A DNA stretch of 64,000 nucleotides from DATJKD01 sp963834855 (lineage in GTDB: Bacteria; Pseudomonadota; Gammaproteobacteria; Steroidobacterales; Steroidobacteraceae), in assembly GCA_963834855.1 (NCBI GenBank), contig CAWIDH010000004.1, forward strand, positions 1-64,000, read 5' to 3'. This document shows positions 56,900 through 64,000 of this stretch, one piece after another. Position numbers and translations under genes: made by a program. The notes beneath the pieces were generated by a model. That model saw only the letters and a list, made by a program, of their open reading frames with translations. It ran no database searches and had not been told where the DNA came from. The number at the start of each line of letters is the position of its first letter. Within the stretch, counting starts at the first letter, position 1.

Positions 56900-58249
56900 A
56901 TGAAGGACCTGCAAGCGGCCGCGCCGCCCGGCGGCGGCCCGGAGTTGCTCGCGCTCGTCGACATCGCGCTGCAGGAAGCGAAGGCGCGCGGCGCGGACCA
57001 GGCCGAGGCGGCGGTCAGCATGGACGTGGGCTTGTCGGTGTCCGTGCGGCTGGGCGAGGTCGAGACCGTCGAGTACCAGCGCGATCGCGGCATGGGCGTC
57101 ACCGTGTACTTCGGCATGCGCAAGGGCGCGGCAAGCACGGCCGACCTCGGCGAGGAGGCGCTGCGCGAAACGGTCGCCAAGGCCTGCAGCATCGCGCGGT
57201 TTACGGCGGAGGACCCCTGCGCGGGACTCGCCGATCCCGACACGCTCGCGACGAGCATCCCCGATCTCGATCTCTCGCATCCCTGGGATCTGGACCCCGA
57301 GGCCGCGGTCGAGCTCGCGCGCACCTGCGAGGCGGCCGCGATGGCGGTCGACAGGCGCATCACGAACTCGGAGGGCGCCGGCGTGAGCAGCCACGCCGGC
57401 GTGCGCGCCTACGGCAACTCGCACGGCTTCATGGCCGCATACCCCGGCTCGCTGCACGGAATCAGCTGCGCGGTGATCGGCGTCGACGGCGCTGAAATGC
57501 AGCGGGACTACTGGTACAGCAACGCCCGCGACAGGCGCGAGCTCGAACCGGCGCAGGACGTCGGCCGCCGCAGCGGCGCGCGCGCGGTGGCGCGGCTGGG
57601 CGCGCGCAAGCTCGCCACGACCCGGGCGCCGGTCCTGTTCGCGCCGGACGTCGCGCGCGGCCTGATCGGCCACTTCACGGGCGCGATACGCGGCGGCAGC
57701 CAGTACCGGCGTGCCTCGTTCCTGCTCGATGCCGCCGGGCAGCAGGTTTTCCCGGACTGGTTCGAGCTCTACGAGCGTCCCCACCTGCCGAAGGCGCTCG
57801 GCAGCGCGCCGTTCGACAACGAAGGCGTCGCGACGCGCGACCGCGACCTGGTGACCCGTGGCGTTCTCGACGGGTACCTGCTGAGCACGTACTCCGCGCG
57901 CAAGCTCGGTCTGCGTACGACGGGCAACGCCGGCGGCACGCACAACCTCATCGTTCGCGGGCGGGAACGCGATTTCGAGGGCATGCTCGCGTTGATGGAC
58001 CGCGGTTTGCTGGTGACCGAGCTGATGGGGCAGGGCGTCAACGGCGTGACGGGCGACTACTCGCGCGGCGCCACCGGGTTCTGGGTCGAGGGCGGCCGCA
58101 TCACCTATCCGGTGCACGAGGTCACGATCGCCGGCAACCTCCGGGACATGTACCGGCACATCGTCGACGTCGGCAACGACGTCGACCTGCGCGGCGGCAC
58201 CCGCACCGGGTCCATCCTCATCGAGGAGATGACGATCGCGGGAGACTGA
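56900..58249 (+). CDS. pmbA: Metalloprotease PmbA/TldE
   Basis: Partner of TldD in a heterodimeric zinc protease needed for microcin B17 maturation and peptide processing in Escherichia coli. 449 residues, with RVVRLG-type core (MDVGLSVSVRLGEVETVEYQ), RGLIGHFTGAIRGGSQYRRA and the C-terminal VNGVTGDYSRGATGFWVEGG. Unlike TldD it lacks the HExxxH site, as expected for TldE. The ATG at 56900 is the first in the frame. Confidence 0.96.
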   Translation: MKDLQAAAPPGGGPELLALVDIALQEAKARGADQAEAAVSMDVGLSVSVRLGEVETVEYQRDRGMGVTVYFGMRKGAASTADLGEEALRETVAKACSIARFTAEDPCAGLADPDTLATSIPDLDLSHPWDLDPEAAVELARTCEAAAMAVDRRITNSEGAGVSSHAGVRAYGNSHGFMAAYPGSLHGISCAVIGVDGAEMQRDYWYSNARDRRELEPAQDVGRRSGARAVARLGARKLATTRAPVLFAPDVARGLIGHFTGAIRGGSQYRRASFLLDAAGQQVFPDWFELYERPHLPKALGSAPFDNEGVATRDRDLVTRGVLDGYLLSTYSARKLGLRTTGNAGGTHNLIVRGRERDFEGMLALMDRGLLVTELMGQGVNGVTGDYSRGATGFWVEGGRITYPVHEVTIAGNLRDMYRHIVDVGNDVDLRGGTRTGSILIEEMTIAGD

Positions 58250-58269
58250 CCAGCGCGGCCGGCGCCGGG

Positions 58270-58620
58270 CTACTTCGCGTATTTCGGCTGGTACAGCTGG
58301 ATCCGGAAGTCACCCGGGACCTTGAAGAAGGTTACGAGCCCGTAGCCATGATCCTCGGCATCCTGGGTGAACTCGACGCCGCGACGCCGCAGCTCGCTCA
58401 TCGTCTGCTCGATGTCGTCGCAGTAGAAGGAAACGTCGGCGGTCCCGGAGGCGGGTTCGCCGCCCTCCGCGGGATGTACGCCGAGGTCGGCTTCCGGCGC
58501 CTCGAAAATCAGCCAACCCTCACCGACATCCGTTCCCGCGAGGCCGAGCTTGTCGCGGAAGAACGCCCGCAGGGACGCGGCCTCGGAACTGTAGAACATC
58601 GCGTGCATGCCCCTGATCAT
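58270..58620 (-). CDS. VOC-family (glyoxalase-like) protein 1
   Basis: 116-residue single-domain vicinal-oxygen-chelate protein (MIRGMHAMFYSSEAASLRAF). The betaalphabetabetabeta pattern with FRDKLGLAGTDVGEGWLIF and CDDIEQTMSELRRRGVEFTQ fits the fold. No exact substrate can be assigned. It is the first of four VOC genes in a 4.6-kb stretch and convergent with pmbA. Confidence 0.82.
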   Translation of the reverse strand: MIRGMHAMFYSSEAASLRAFFRDKLGLAGTDVGEGWLIFEAPEADLGVHPAEGGEPASGTADVSFYCDDIEQTMSELRRRGVEFTQDAEDHGYGLVTFFKVPGDFRIQLYQPKYAK

Positions 58621-58664
58621 TGCCCACCTCCCTTCCGACGCCGCTACCGGGCGCCGGAACAGCT

Positions 58665-59162
58665 CTAACCAGCGTGCGCGCGCTTCAGCTCGGCGATGTC
58701 TATCTTCTTCATCTGCAGCATCGCCTTCATCGTCCGCTCGGACTTCGCGCGATCCTTGTCACTGAGCAGTTCCACCAGCGCACGGGGGACGACCTGCCAC
58801 GACACGCCGTACTTGTCCTTGAGCCAGCCACACTGCTGCGCCTTCGGGTCTCCCCCCGCGGTGAGCTTGTCCCAGTAGTAGTCTACTTCCTGCTGCGTCT
58901 CGCAATTGATGACCAGCGAAATCGCCTCGTTGAACTTGAAGACGGGCCCGGCGTTGAACGCCGTGAACGTCTGCCCGTCGAGCTCGAACTCGACCGTCAG
59001 GACCGATCCCGCCGGCTTGCCGTGGATCTCCTTGCCCTCTTCGCCGTACGTCGTAGTCTTGAGGATCTTCGAGTTCTTGAAGATCGAGGTGTAGTACTTA
59101 GCAGCGTCCTCGGCCTCGCTGTCGAACCACAGGCAGGGGCTGATTCTCTGGGTGTGTGCCAT
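58665..59162 (-). CDS. VOC/PhnB-like protein 2
   Basis: 165-residue protein of the PhnB-type 3-demethylubiquinone-methyltransferase-like family (MAHTQRISPCLWFDSEAEDA, TSIFKNSKILKTTTYGEEGK, VEFELDGQTFTAFNAGPVFK, GGDPKAQQCGWLKDKYGVSW). The start at 59162 fits the family; a longer reading to 59192 is open. These proteins have the VOC fold; the true reaction is not established. Confidence 0.88.
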   Translation of the reverse strand: MAHTQRISPCLWFDSEAEDAAKYYTSIFKNSKILKTTTYGEEGKEIHGKPAGSVLTVEFELDGQTFTAFNAGPVFKFNEAISLVINCETQQEVDYYWDKLTAGGDPKAQQCGWLKDKYGVSWQVVPRALVELLSDKDRAKSERTMKAMLQMKKIDIAELKRAHAG

Positions 59163-59270
59163 GGCGTGTCTCCTGTCAGGTGCCGCGGCCAAAGCGGTCG
59201 CGATTTCCCGGTAGTCGTAGCGACAGGCTTGAAATCGACAGCAGCATCGAAATCTTCGCCCGACAGCGGG

Positions 59271-59960
59271 TCATCGCCGGGACTCGCGCAGAGCGGCACG
59301 GGCCAGGATCCGGGTCGAATCGAGGATGGGCAGTACGGAATCTGCCTGGGTGATGAGCAGCGGGATCTCGGTGCAACCCAGGACGACCGCGTCGCATCCG
59401 CGTTGCCTGCCGTCGGCAATGACCTGGGCGAAGTACGACCGGGTGGGCCCGTTGAACTGCCCGTAGACGAGCTCGTCGAAGATCATCGAGTTGATCCTCT
59501 CCCGGACGTCGCCGGGAGGGACCTCGTGTTCGATGCCCCGCGGCGCGAGCTTGGCCGGGTAAACGGTGCCTTCCATCAACCATCGCGTACCGAGAACCAG
59601 CACCCGCCTGAAGCCGTGCTCACCGGTGACAACGGCGACTTCCTCGGCGATGTGCAGCCAGGGCAGCGGCGATGTATCACGGATGGCGTCGATGGACGGG
59701 TGCACGGTGTTGTCGGGGCAGACGAGGAAGTGCGCCCCGCAGGCGCGTAGCTTGTCGGCGGACGAGAGCAGGAGTTCGGCAACGCCGTTCCAGTCGTCGG
59801 CCTCGATGTAGCGCATGTACTCGGCGAGCGGATGCGTGTGCAGCGTCACTTCCGGATGCCCGTGGGGACCGAATGATCTCGCGCCCTCGGCGCAGATGGT
59901 TCGGTAACAGAGCGCCGCGCCTTCGGCGCTTACTCCCACGATCCCAACATGTCTCGGCAT
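59271..59960 (-). CDS. Aspartate/glutamate racemase-family protein
   Basis: 229-residue amino-acid racemase of the Asp/Glu family (MPRHVGIVGVSAEGAALCYR). The two catalytic cysteines appear in FLVCPDNTVHPSIDAI and AVVLGCTEIPLLI, and EGTVYPAKLA is family-typical. Probably a PLP-independent racemase such as YgeA-type; its substrate is unknown. It lies alone between genes on the same strand. Confidence 0.87.
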   Translation of the reverse strand: MPRHVGIVGVSAEGAALCYRTICAEGARSFGPHGHPEVTLHTHPLAEYMRYIEADDWNGVAELLLSSADKLRACGAHFLVCPDNTVHPSIDAIRDTSPLPWLHIAEEVAVVTGEHGFRRVLVLGTRWLMEGTVYPAKLAPRGIEHEVPPGDVRERINSMIFDELVYGQFNGPTRSYFAQVIADGRQRGCDAVVLGCTEIPLLITQADSVLPILDSTRILARAALRESRR

Positions 59961-60000
59961 GTGCAGCGGCGATTGGTTGCTTGTTCGCGACGATGAATGC

Positions 60001-60789
60001 CTAGCGCGGCTTTGCCGCCTTGAGCAGATGCACCGAGGTCGGGAACGACACGTGTCCCTCGGCCGTCATGTAAGCGCCGAGCACGTCATCCGCTTCCTGC
60101 AGGATCCGGGCGATCAGGTCTTCCGGCAGGCTCACACCCATGACCGGCAGCCAGCCCCTCAGGTCGGCCTCGACCATCACGCGAATACTCGGGAAACGTG
60201 CCGTGCCGCGCTGCGTCGACACTTCGACCGAGGTTGCGCCGGCACCTGAGGCCAGCGCGGCAAGGGCACGCCGATCACCAAGCACGAACGGCGCGCGCAG
60301 TGCGTCGGCCGCTCGCGCGCCCGCCAGTCGGTCGAGCAGCGATACCTCGGCCTCGTAGGCGGGCATGGACTCGAGTGAGTCCCACACCGCGATCGCCAGG
60401 CGCCCACCGGGCGTCAGGACACGCACCATCTCGCGAAGCGCCCGCTCACGATCCGCGAAGAACATGAGCCCGAACTGGCTCACGACCGCATCAAAGGCAG
60501 CGTCCTGAAATGGCAGCGATTCGGCGACCCCTGTCCGCCAGTCGATCCCCGGTGCGAGCTGTCTTGCGACTGCAAGCATCCCCGGGTTCGGGTCGAGGCC
60601 CGCGATCTGTCCGGGGCTCACGCCTCGCGCCGCGATCTCCCGCGCGAGCACACCCGTGCCGCAGGCCACGTCCAGCACGCGGTCACCGGGCCGAACCGCG
60701 GCCGCGACCCTGGGGGCCCATTCCCCGAGGAGCGCCGGTATGAAAAGCGCCTCGTACGCCCTCGCCGCCTCGATCTGCGATTCCAGCAC
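60001..60789 (-). CDS. Class I SAM-dependent methyltransferase
   Basis: 262-residue UbiE-like methyltransferase. The SAM-binding motif I is RVLDVACGTGVLAREIAARG, motif II IAGLDPNPGMLAVARQLAPG, and post-motif segments FDAVVSQFGLMFFADRERAL and VLTPGGRLAIAVWDSLESMP follow. The C-terminal part is not specific to a known reaction. It is not in a ubiquinone operon, so this is probably not UbiE itself. Confidence 0.88.
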   Translation of the reverse strand: MLESQIEAARAYEALFIPALLGEWAPRVAAAVRPGDRVLDVACGTGVLAREIAARGVSPGQIAGLDPNPGMLAVARQLAPGIDWRTGVAESLPFQDAAFDAVVSQFGLMFFADRERALREMVRVLTPGGRLAIAVWDSLESMPAYEAEVSLLDRLAGARAADALRAPFVLGDRRALAALASGAGATSVEVSTQRGTARFPSIRVMVEADLRGWLPVMGVSLPEDLIARILQEADDVLGAYMTAEGHVSFPTSVHLLKAAKPR

Positions 60790-60883
60790 GGGTGTGTTCG
60801 TATCCGAAGCAACGCTACGAATCTTTTACGTTACACCCGCCGGCGAGCGGCTTCTGTAGGACAGCGCTACCAGACACGACATT

Positions 60884-61279
60884 TCAGGTGTCGTCGTGAT
60901 GTCCCCGGTGCGTAGCGATCTGCCAGGTATTGCCCCATTCATCCTCGACCATTCCGCGACGGTCGCCGTACGGCGTGTCGGACGGCTCCTCCAGCGACCG
61001 GGCACCGGCTGCGATGGCGCGCGCACACGTCGCATCCGCATCGTCGACGTATACGTAGAAAAACCCGGGTGCCGGGTCGCGGGCGCCGGCGTCGCTGATC
61101 ATGATCATCGAGTCGCCGATCTCGACCACGGACGGACGCTCCGACCGATAGTCGCCCGTGGCCCCGAACACGTGCCTGACGAACTCCACGAGCTGTCGTG
61201 CACGCGGAACCACGACTCTCGGCGTCACGGTATGCCAGCCTTCTGGAGCGACCCGTGAGCGGCGGCTGCTTTCGTTCAT
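60884..61279 (-). CDS. VOC-family protein 3
   Basis: 131-residue protein with a glyoxalase fold: VVEIGDSMIMISDAGARDPA, GFFYVYVDDADATCARAIAA, GARSLEEPSDTPYGDRRGMV. It is a paralogue of the protein at 62445-62831 (same IGDS, YVDDADATCARAIxxGARS and E-D/K-xPYxxRxxxxxD-xxxNTW signature). Next to an SDR remnant that ends 35 bases upstream of its start. Confidence 0.85.
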   Translation of the reverse strand: MNESSRRSRVAPEGWHTVTPRVVVPRARQLVEFVRHVFGATGDYRSERPSVVEIGDSMIMISDAGARDPAPGFFYVYVDDADATCARAIAAGARSLEEPSDTPYGDRRGMVEDEWGNTWQIATHRGHHDDT

Positions 61280-61313
61280 GGCGTTGTCCTTGCGGCTGCG
61301 ACGAACCGAGGTA

Positions 61314-61464
61314 TCAGCGATACCCGGTCACGTCGGCGGGCTTTCCTGCGTCCTGAACCTCGACCATGTACCGCCAGGCGTCGGGCTGGCTGCCGTCGAG
61401 ATCGGCCCGCGCCGCGCGTCGCCCCGGCGACCAACGCCACCTTGCCTGCCAGCGGTGCCTCCAT
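61314..61464 (-). pseudogene. Internally deleted short-chain dehydrogenase (SDR) remnant
   Basis: The minus strand starts MEAPLAGKVALVAGATRGAG at 61464, the coenzyme-binding TGxxxGxG-type beginning of an SDR. Almost at once, in the next frame, it reads DLDGSQPDAWRYMVEVQDAG and ends PADVTGYR at the TGA at 61314-61316, which I recognise as the C-terminal end of one SDR group. About 240 residues between are missing; the junction is near 61401-61412. Not functional. Confidence 0.75.
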
Positions 61465-61551
61465 GGCTGTCCCCGTTGTGCCGTCAATGCCTCGAGCTGG
61501 CGCAGGAGATTATATTAGGCTGGGGCGAGCAGGCGGGGCGAGGAGTCGAGG

Positions 61552-62001
61552 ATGAAGCCTTTCGATCAGCGAGTCGCCGCGCTACTGCAGCTCTCCATGA
61601 GCCGGGCCGAAAGGGCCAAGGCTCTGGCCGAGCTCATTCGCGCGGAACGCAACTATCACTGGGTAGGCATCTACGACGTATCCGCCACGCATATTTCGGT
61701 GGTGGGGTGGACGGGTCCCCAGGCGCCCACTTTCCCGTCGTTCCCGAGAAGCAAGGGCCTCAACGGCGCCGCGGTCGCGGCCAGCACACCCGTAATCGTC
61801 CAGGATGTCACAGCGGACAGTCGATACCTCACGACGTTCGGCAACACGCGCGGGGAAGCGATCTTCCCGGTGCTATCACCCGACCGATCGCGCGCCCTTG
61901 GCACCATCGATGTCGAGAGCGACCGGGTTAACGCGTTCGGAGCGGAGGACGAGACGTTCCTGCAGGAATGCACCACTCTGCTGCGGCCGCTCTGGCAGTA
62001 G
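61552..62001 (+). CDS. GAF-domain protein
   Basis: 149-residue single GAF domain (ALAELIRAERNYHWVGIYDV, ISVVGWTGPQAPTFPSF, TPVIVQDVTADSRYLTTFGN, FPVLSPDRSRALGTIDVESD, FLQECTTLLRPLW). The fold matches the free-methionine-(R)-sulfoxide reductase group, but the catalytic cysteines of that enzyme are not present, so it is more likely a ligand-binding or degenerate member. GAGGAGTCGAGG supports the start. Confidence 0.85.
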   Translation: MKPFDQRVAALLQLSMSRAERAKALAELIRAERNYHWVGIYDVSATHISVVGWTGPQAPTFPSFPRSKGLNGAAVAASTPVIVQDVTADSRYLTTFGNTRGEAIFPVLSPDRSRALGTIDVESDRVNAFGAEDETFLQECTTLLRPLWQ

Positions 62002-62017
62002 GCCGGGAGTTGTCACG

Positions 62018-62443
62018 ATGGCAAAGACTGCTTTCAAGTCGGTGGACGACTACATCGACGCTCAACCCGCCGGCGTGCAGGCCGTCCTGCAGCGCGTTCG
62101 CAGCTGCATTCGCAAGGCCGTCCCCGGCGCCGAGGAAGTGATCAGCTACCAGATCCCCGCGTACAAGCGGGACGGCGGGGCCGTGATCTACTTCGCTGGC
62201 TGGAAGCAGCACTACTCGATCTATCCTGCGACCACGCGAGTAGTCGAGGAGCTCGGCGACGAACTCGCCCCGTACAAGATGAGCAAGGGCACGATCCGCT
62301 TCCCGCTCTCCGAGCCCGTCCCGGTGAAGCTGATCGCGCGTATCGCGGGGGTCCGCGCGAAGGAGAACTCCGAACGCGCGAAGGCGAGAACTGCTGCCAG
62401 GAGGAAAAAATCGTCAGCCCGAGGAGACGGTTCGACCGGCTGA
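62018..62443 (+). CDS. DUF1801-domain protein
   Basis: 141 residues, DUF1801/YdhG-like fold: SVDDYIDAQPAGVQAVLQRV, KAVPGAEEVISYQIPAYKRD, GWKQHYSIYPAT and LAPYKMSKGTIRFPLSEPVP. These small proteins are common as stand-alone genes; some are proposed iron chaperones but the role is not established. The C-terminus is Lys/Arg/Ser-rich. It is convergent with the VOC gene at 62445 (one-base gap). Confidence 0.87.
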   Translation: MAKTAFKSVDDYIDAQPAGVQAVLQRVRSCIRKAVPGAEEVISYQIPAYKRDGGAVIYFAGWKQHYSIYPATTRVVEELGDELAPYKMSKGTIRFPLSEPVPVKLIARIAGVRAKENSERAKARTAARRKKSSARGDGSTG

Positions 62444-62444
62444 C

Positions 62445-62831
62445 TCAACTCGCCTTGCCCAGGTACCTCGACACCCACCAGGTGTTGTTACCCAGATCGA
62501 CAAAGCCCGCCTGGCGCTCGTTGTACGGCTTGTCTTCCGGCGCGGCGATGCTCCTGGCTCCAAGCTCGATCGCGCGAGCGTAAACCGCATCGACATCCTC
62601 GACATAAGCGTAGACCGAGCCCACCCAGGGTGAAACATGAGGAGGCAGTTCGCCGGCCTCCACCCACACGAGGGAGTCGCCGATTTGAAGGAGCGTAGGC
62701 CCGTCCTGATTGCGTTCGAGTACCACGGCATCGAAGGTCCGCTCCAGGAAACTCGGCAGATCAGCCGGACCGTGAAGGTACGGCCGCACGGAGCCGAAAC
62801 CCCTGTGAACGTGGACTAGTGTGTTGCTCAT
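62445..62831 (-). CDS. VOC-family protein 4
   Basis: 128 residues from the ATG at 62831 (MSNTLVHVHRGFGSVRPYLH); LLQIGDSLVWVEAGELPPHV, GSVYAYVEDVDAVYARAIEL, GARSIAAPEDKPYNERQAGF. Clear paralogue of the protein at 60884-61279. An upstream in-frame start (62885) exists but CGAGGAGAGGAC before 62831 fits better. Confidence 0.84.
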   Translation of the reverse strand: MSNTLVHVHRGFGSVRPYLHGPADLPSFLERTFDAVVLERNQDGPTLLQIGDSLVWVEAGELPPHVSPWVGSVYAYVEDVDAVYARAIELGARSIAAPEDKPYNERQAGFVDLGNNTWWVSRYLGKAS

Positions 62832-62949
62832 AGTCCTCTCCTCGCTAGTCGAGGGGCCGTACGCTGGTAGCCGGCACGTCCTCATGAGCCTGGAGGCGCG
62901 TACCGGATATCCATGTACACCCAGCCTTACCTGTTAGTCGGCGTAAGAA

Positions 62950-63474
62950 CTAGCGTGGCCCCATGGTCCATAGACGCTCACCATTGACTTCAATGACCAT
63001 TGGTTTCGCCGAAACCGGGTCGACAAAGACGTACGCCGATGTCCAGTCTCCGATGGACTTCGCGTTCCAGCGCGGCGGATAGACCGGGACCTGTTGTATA
63101 TGCTCGCTGTCCGGGTCGGATCGAAGCAGAGCATAGTAACGAGTGCTTTCGCTATCTTCTTCAACTTTCACCTGCACATTCATCGTTACCGGCTTCGTGT
63201 TTCCGTAAACCCATAACGACCTTAGATGAAGCCGAAAGGCAAGGAACCACAACAGCGGCATGAGACCAAGCGCGGCGAGAGATACGTTTACGACCAACGG
63301 ATTCGACGGCGGCCAACCGAGCAACCTTGGCGAGAACAAGCCGATCCATCCGAAAATCGCACAACCGACCGAAACGACCCCGGCCGGGACAAGAAATCGG
63401 AACACATCTCCGTGAATCATTCCCGCTGCCTGGGCGCCGCGCATACTCGCTCCCGCGCGCGCTGCGCTCTCCAC
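62950..63474 (-). CDS. Two-helix membrane protein of unknown function
   Basis: About 156-174 residues, starting at 63474 or, more likely, at 63420 (MIHGDVFRFLVPAGVVSVGC). Two hydrophobic segments (VPAGVVSVGCAIFGWIGLF and VVNVSLAALGLMPLLWFLAF) precede a soluble C-terminal domain (MNVQVKVEEDSESTRYYALL, QQVPVYPPRW). I do not recognise the family with certainty; the layout resembles DUF3592-like proteins. It lacks a signal peptide. Confidence 0.65.
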   Translation of the reverse strand: MESAARAGASMRGAQAAGMIHGDVFRFLVPAGVVSVGCAIFGWIGLFSPRLLGWPPSNPLVVNVSLAALGLMPLLWFLAFRLHLRSLWVYGNTKPVTMNVQVKVEEDSESTRYYALLRSDPDSEHIQQVPVYPPRWNAKSIGDWTSAYVFVDPVSAKPMVIEVNGERLWTMGPR

Positions 63475-63504
63475 CGCCGTCTCACGTTCCGCTCCGGCGC
63501 GTAT

Positions 63505-63738
63505 TCATGCGGCGCGGAACTGCGCTCGGCCAAGTAACCTGGCGAAGCGTTCAGCGAGGTTTGCCCAGAAGGATTGCAATGCGACGTGCTGCACATCCCC
63601 GCCGGGCGTGTTCATGATGCGGCTTGCTTCCGCGACGCAAGCGTCGCAGATGTACACCTTCGGACCCGCGACAAGCTTTGAGACCTGCGCGGCGTCCTTG
63701 CCGCAGAAGGAGCAAGCGAGGACTTTGGATCTGAACAT
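63505..63738 (-). CDS. Stand-alone ClpX-type zinc-finger protein
   Basis: 77 residues with the ClpX C4 zinc-binding domain: Cys9, Cys12, Cys31 and Cys34 in VLACSFCGKDAAQVSKLVAG ... YICDACVAEASRIM. No AAA+ part follows. In ClpX this domain binds substrates and adaptors, so an adaptor or decoy role is plausible but not shown. Confidence 0.78.
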   Translation of the reverse strand: MFRSKVLACSFCGKDAAQVSKLVAGPKVYICDACVAEASRIMNTPGGDVQHVALQSFWANLAERFARLLGRAQFRAA

Positions 63739-63841
63739 GGCCGCTACCTCCGTGATGCCGGCCGCGCCAAAGAGTACCGCTGACGCCGCGCGCCACCAAC
63801 CGTTCTGTCGGAGCGCTGCCGTGGAAGCGATCGAGATTCGA

Positions 63842-64000
63842 TCAAGTCGGGTCCTTGAGCTCGACGACGATCAGATGGATGGTGGTCGTGCCGATGTTCT
63901 CGGCCCAATGGGTGACGGGGTCGCGATACAAGGTGTCACCTGTCACGAGCTCGTACTCAGTTGTCCTGCCATCAGCCCCGTGGTTGCGAATCTTGCCGCC
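63842..64000 (-). CDS. Cupin-like protein, C-terminal part (partial)
   Basis: Runs off the right edge. 52 residues in the window: GGKIRNHGADGRTTEYELVT, GDTLYRDPVTHWAENIGTTT, IHLIVVELKDPT. The pattern with ENIGTTTIHLIVVELK is cupin-like (a small single-domain cupin end). Stop at 63842-63844. The substrate is unknown. Confidence 0.7.
   Translation of the reverse strand, partial: GGKIRNHGADGRTTEYELVTGDTLYRDPVTHWAENIGTTTIHLIVVELKDPT

Noticed and set aside
60001..60789. UbiE assignment for the methyltransferase
   Set aside because: Only general class I SAM motifs match, and no quinone genes are adjacent.
61552..62001. Free methionine-(R)-sulfoxide reductase assignment
   Set aside because: The GAF fold fits, but the catalytic cysteines of that enzyme are missing, so only a GAF-domain label is given.

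Overview
This window is GC-rich chromosomal DNA from a bacterium that is most likely a gammaproteobacterium. The evidence is gene order: a complete spc-alpha ribosomal protein block, miaB-phoH-ybeY-ybeX-lnt, leuS-lptE ... holA-nadD-rsfS-rlmH-maf-rng-yhdP-nitrilase-tldD, yjgA next to pmbA, and the prkA-yeaH-spoVR trio. The transmembrane TPR proteins with a TolB/FlgO-like domain resemble those of Xanthomonadales/Steroidobacterales-type lineages, but that placement is inference.

Layout. 1-10239 (+): end of the S10 operon, spc operon (rplP to rpmJ) and alpha operon (rpsM to rplQ), with a promoter-like site before rpsM. 10290-16996 (-): three tandem paralogues of a membrane-anchored TPR protein; the first-transcribed copy is intact and the other two are broken by many single-base frameshifts. 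17176-20102: mscL, pepQ, a repeat-rich Ala lipoprotein and a GNAT enzyme. 20765-31065: DNA repair and replication genes (uvrA, ssb, ada), then miaB, phoH, ybeY, ybeX and lnt with overlapping starts and stops. 31913-35563: YbaK-type deacylase, leuS, lptE. 35579-41352 (-): spoVR, yeaH, prkA and a proline iminopeptidase, lying inside what is usually a continuous leuS-lptE-holA cluster. 41497-52775 (+): holA, nadD, rsfS, rlmH, maf, rng, yhdP, nitrilase, tldD and a small membrane protein. 53410-58249: an AAA+/FHA ATPase, yjgA-purE-purK (-) and pmbA (+). 58270-64000: an accessory stretch of small stand-alone genes (four VOC-fold proteins, racemase, methyltransferase, GAF protein, DUF1801 protein, ClpX-type zinc finger, partial cupin) and an internally deleted SDR remnant.

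The most unusual content is a dispersed, apparently non-coding repeat present three times (20126-20705, 31085-31830, 52776-53409 inverted). Each copy has a 412-413 bp core made of two roughly 130 bp inverted arms around a 152-153 bp centre, plus nested secondary inverted repeats and short GC-rich tandem repeats at the ends. No transposase lies in or near any copy. It looks like a MITE-like or RNA-structured element.

Read with caution: rpsC, rpmD and the TPR cluster carry single-base frameshifts, several at homopolymers. Since rpsC and rpmD should be functional, at least part of this is probably residual sequencing error.
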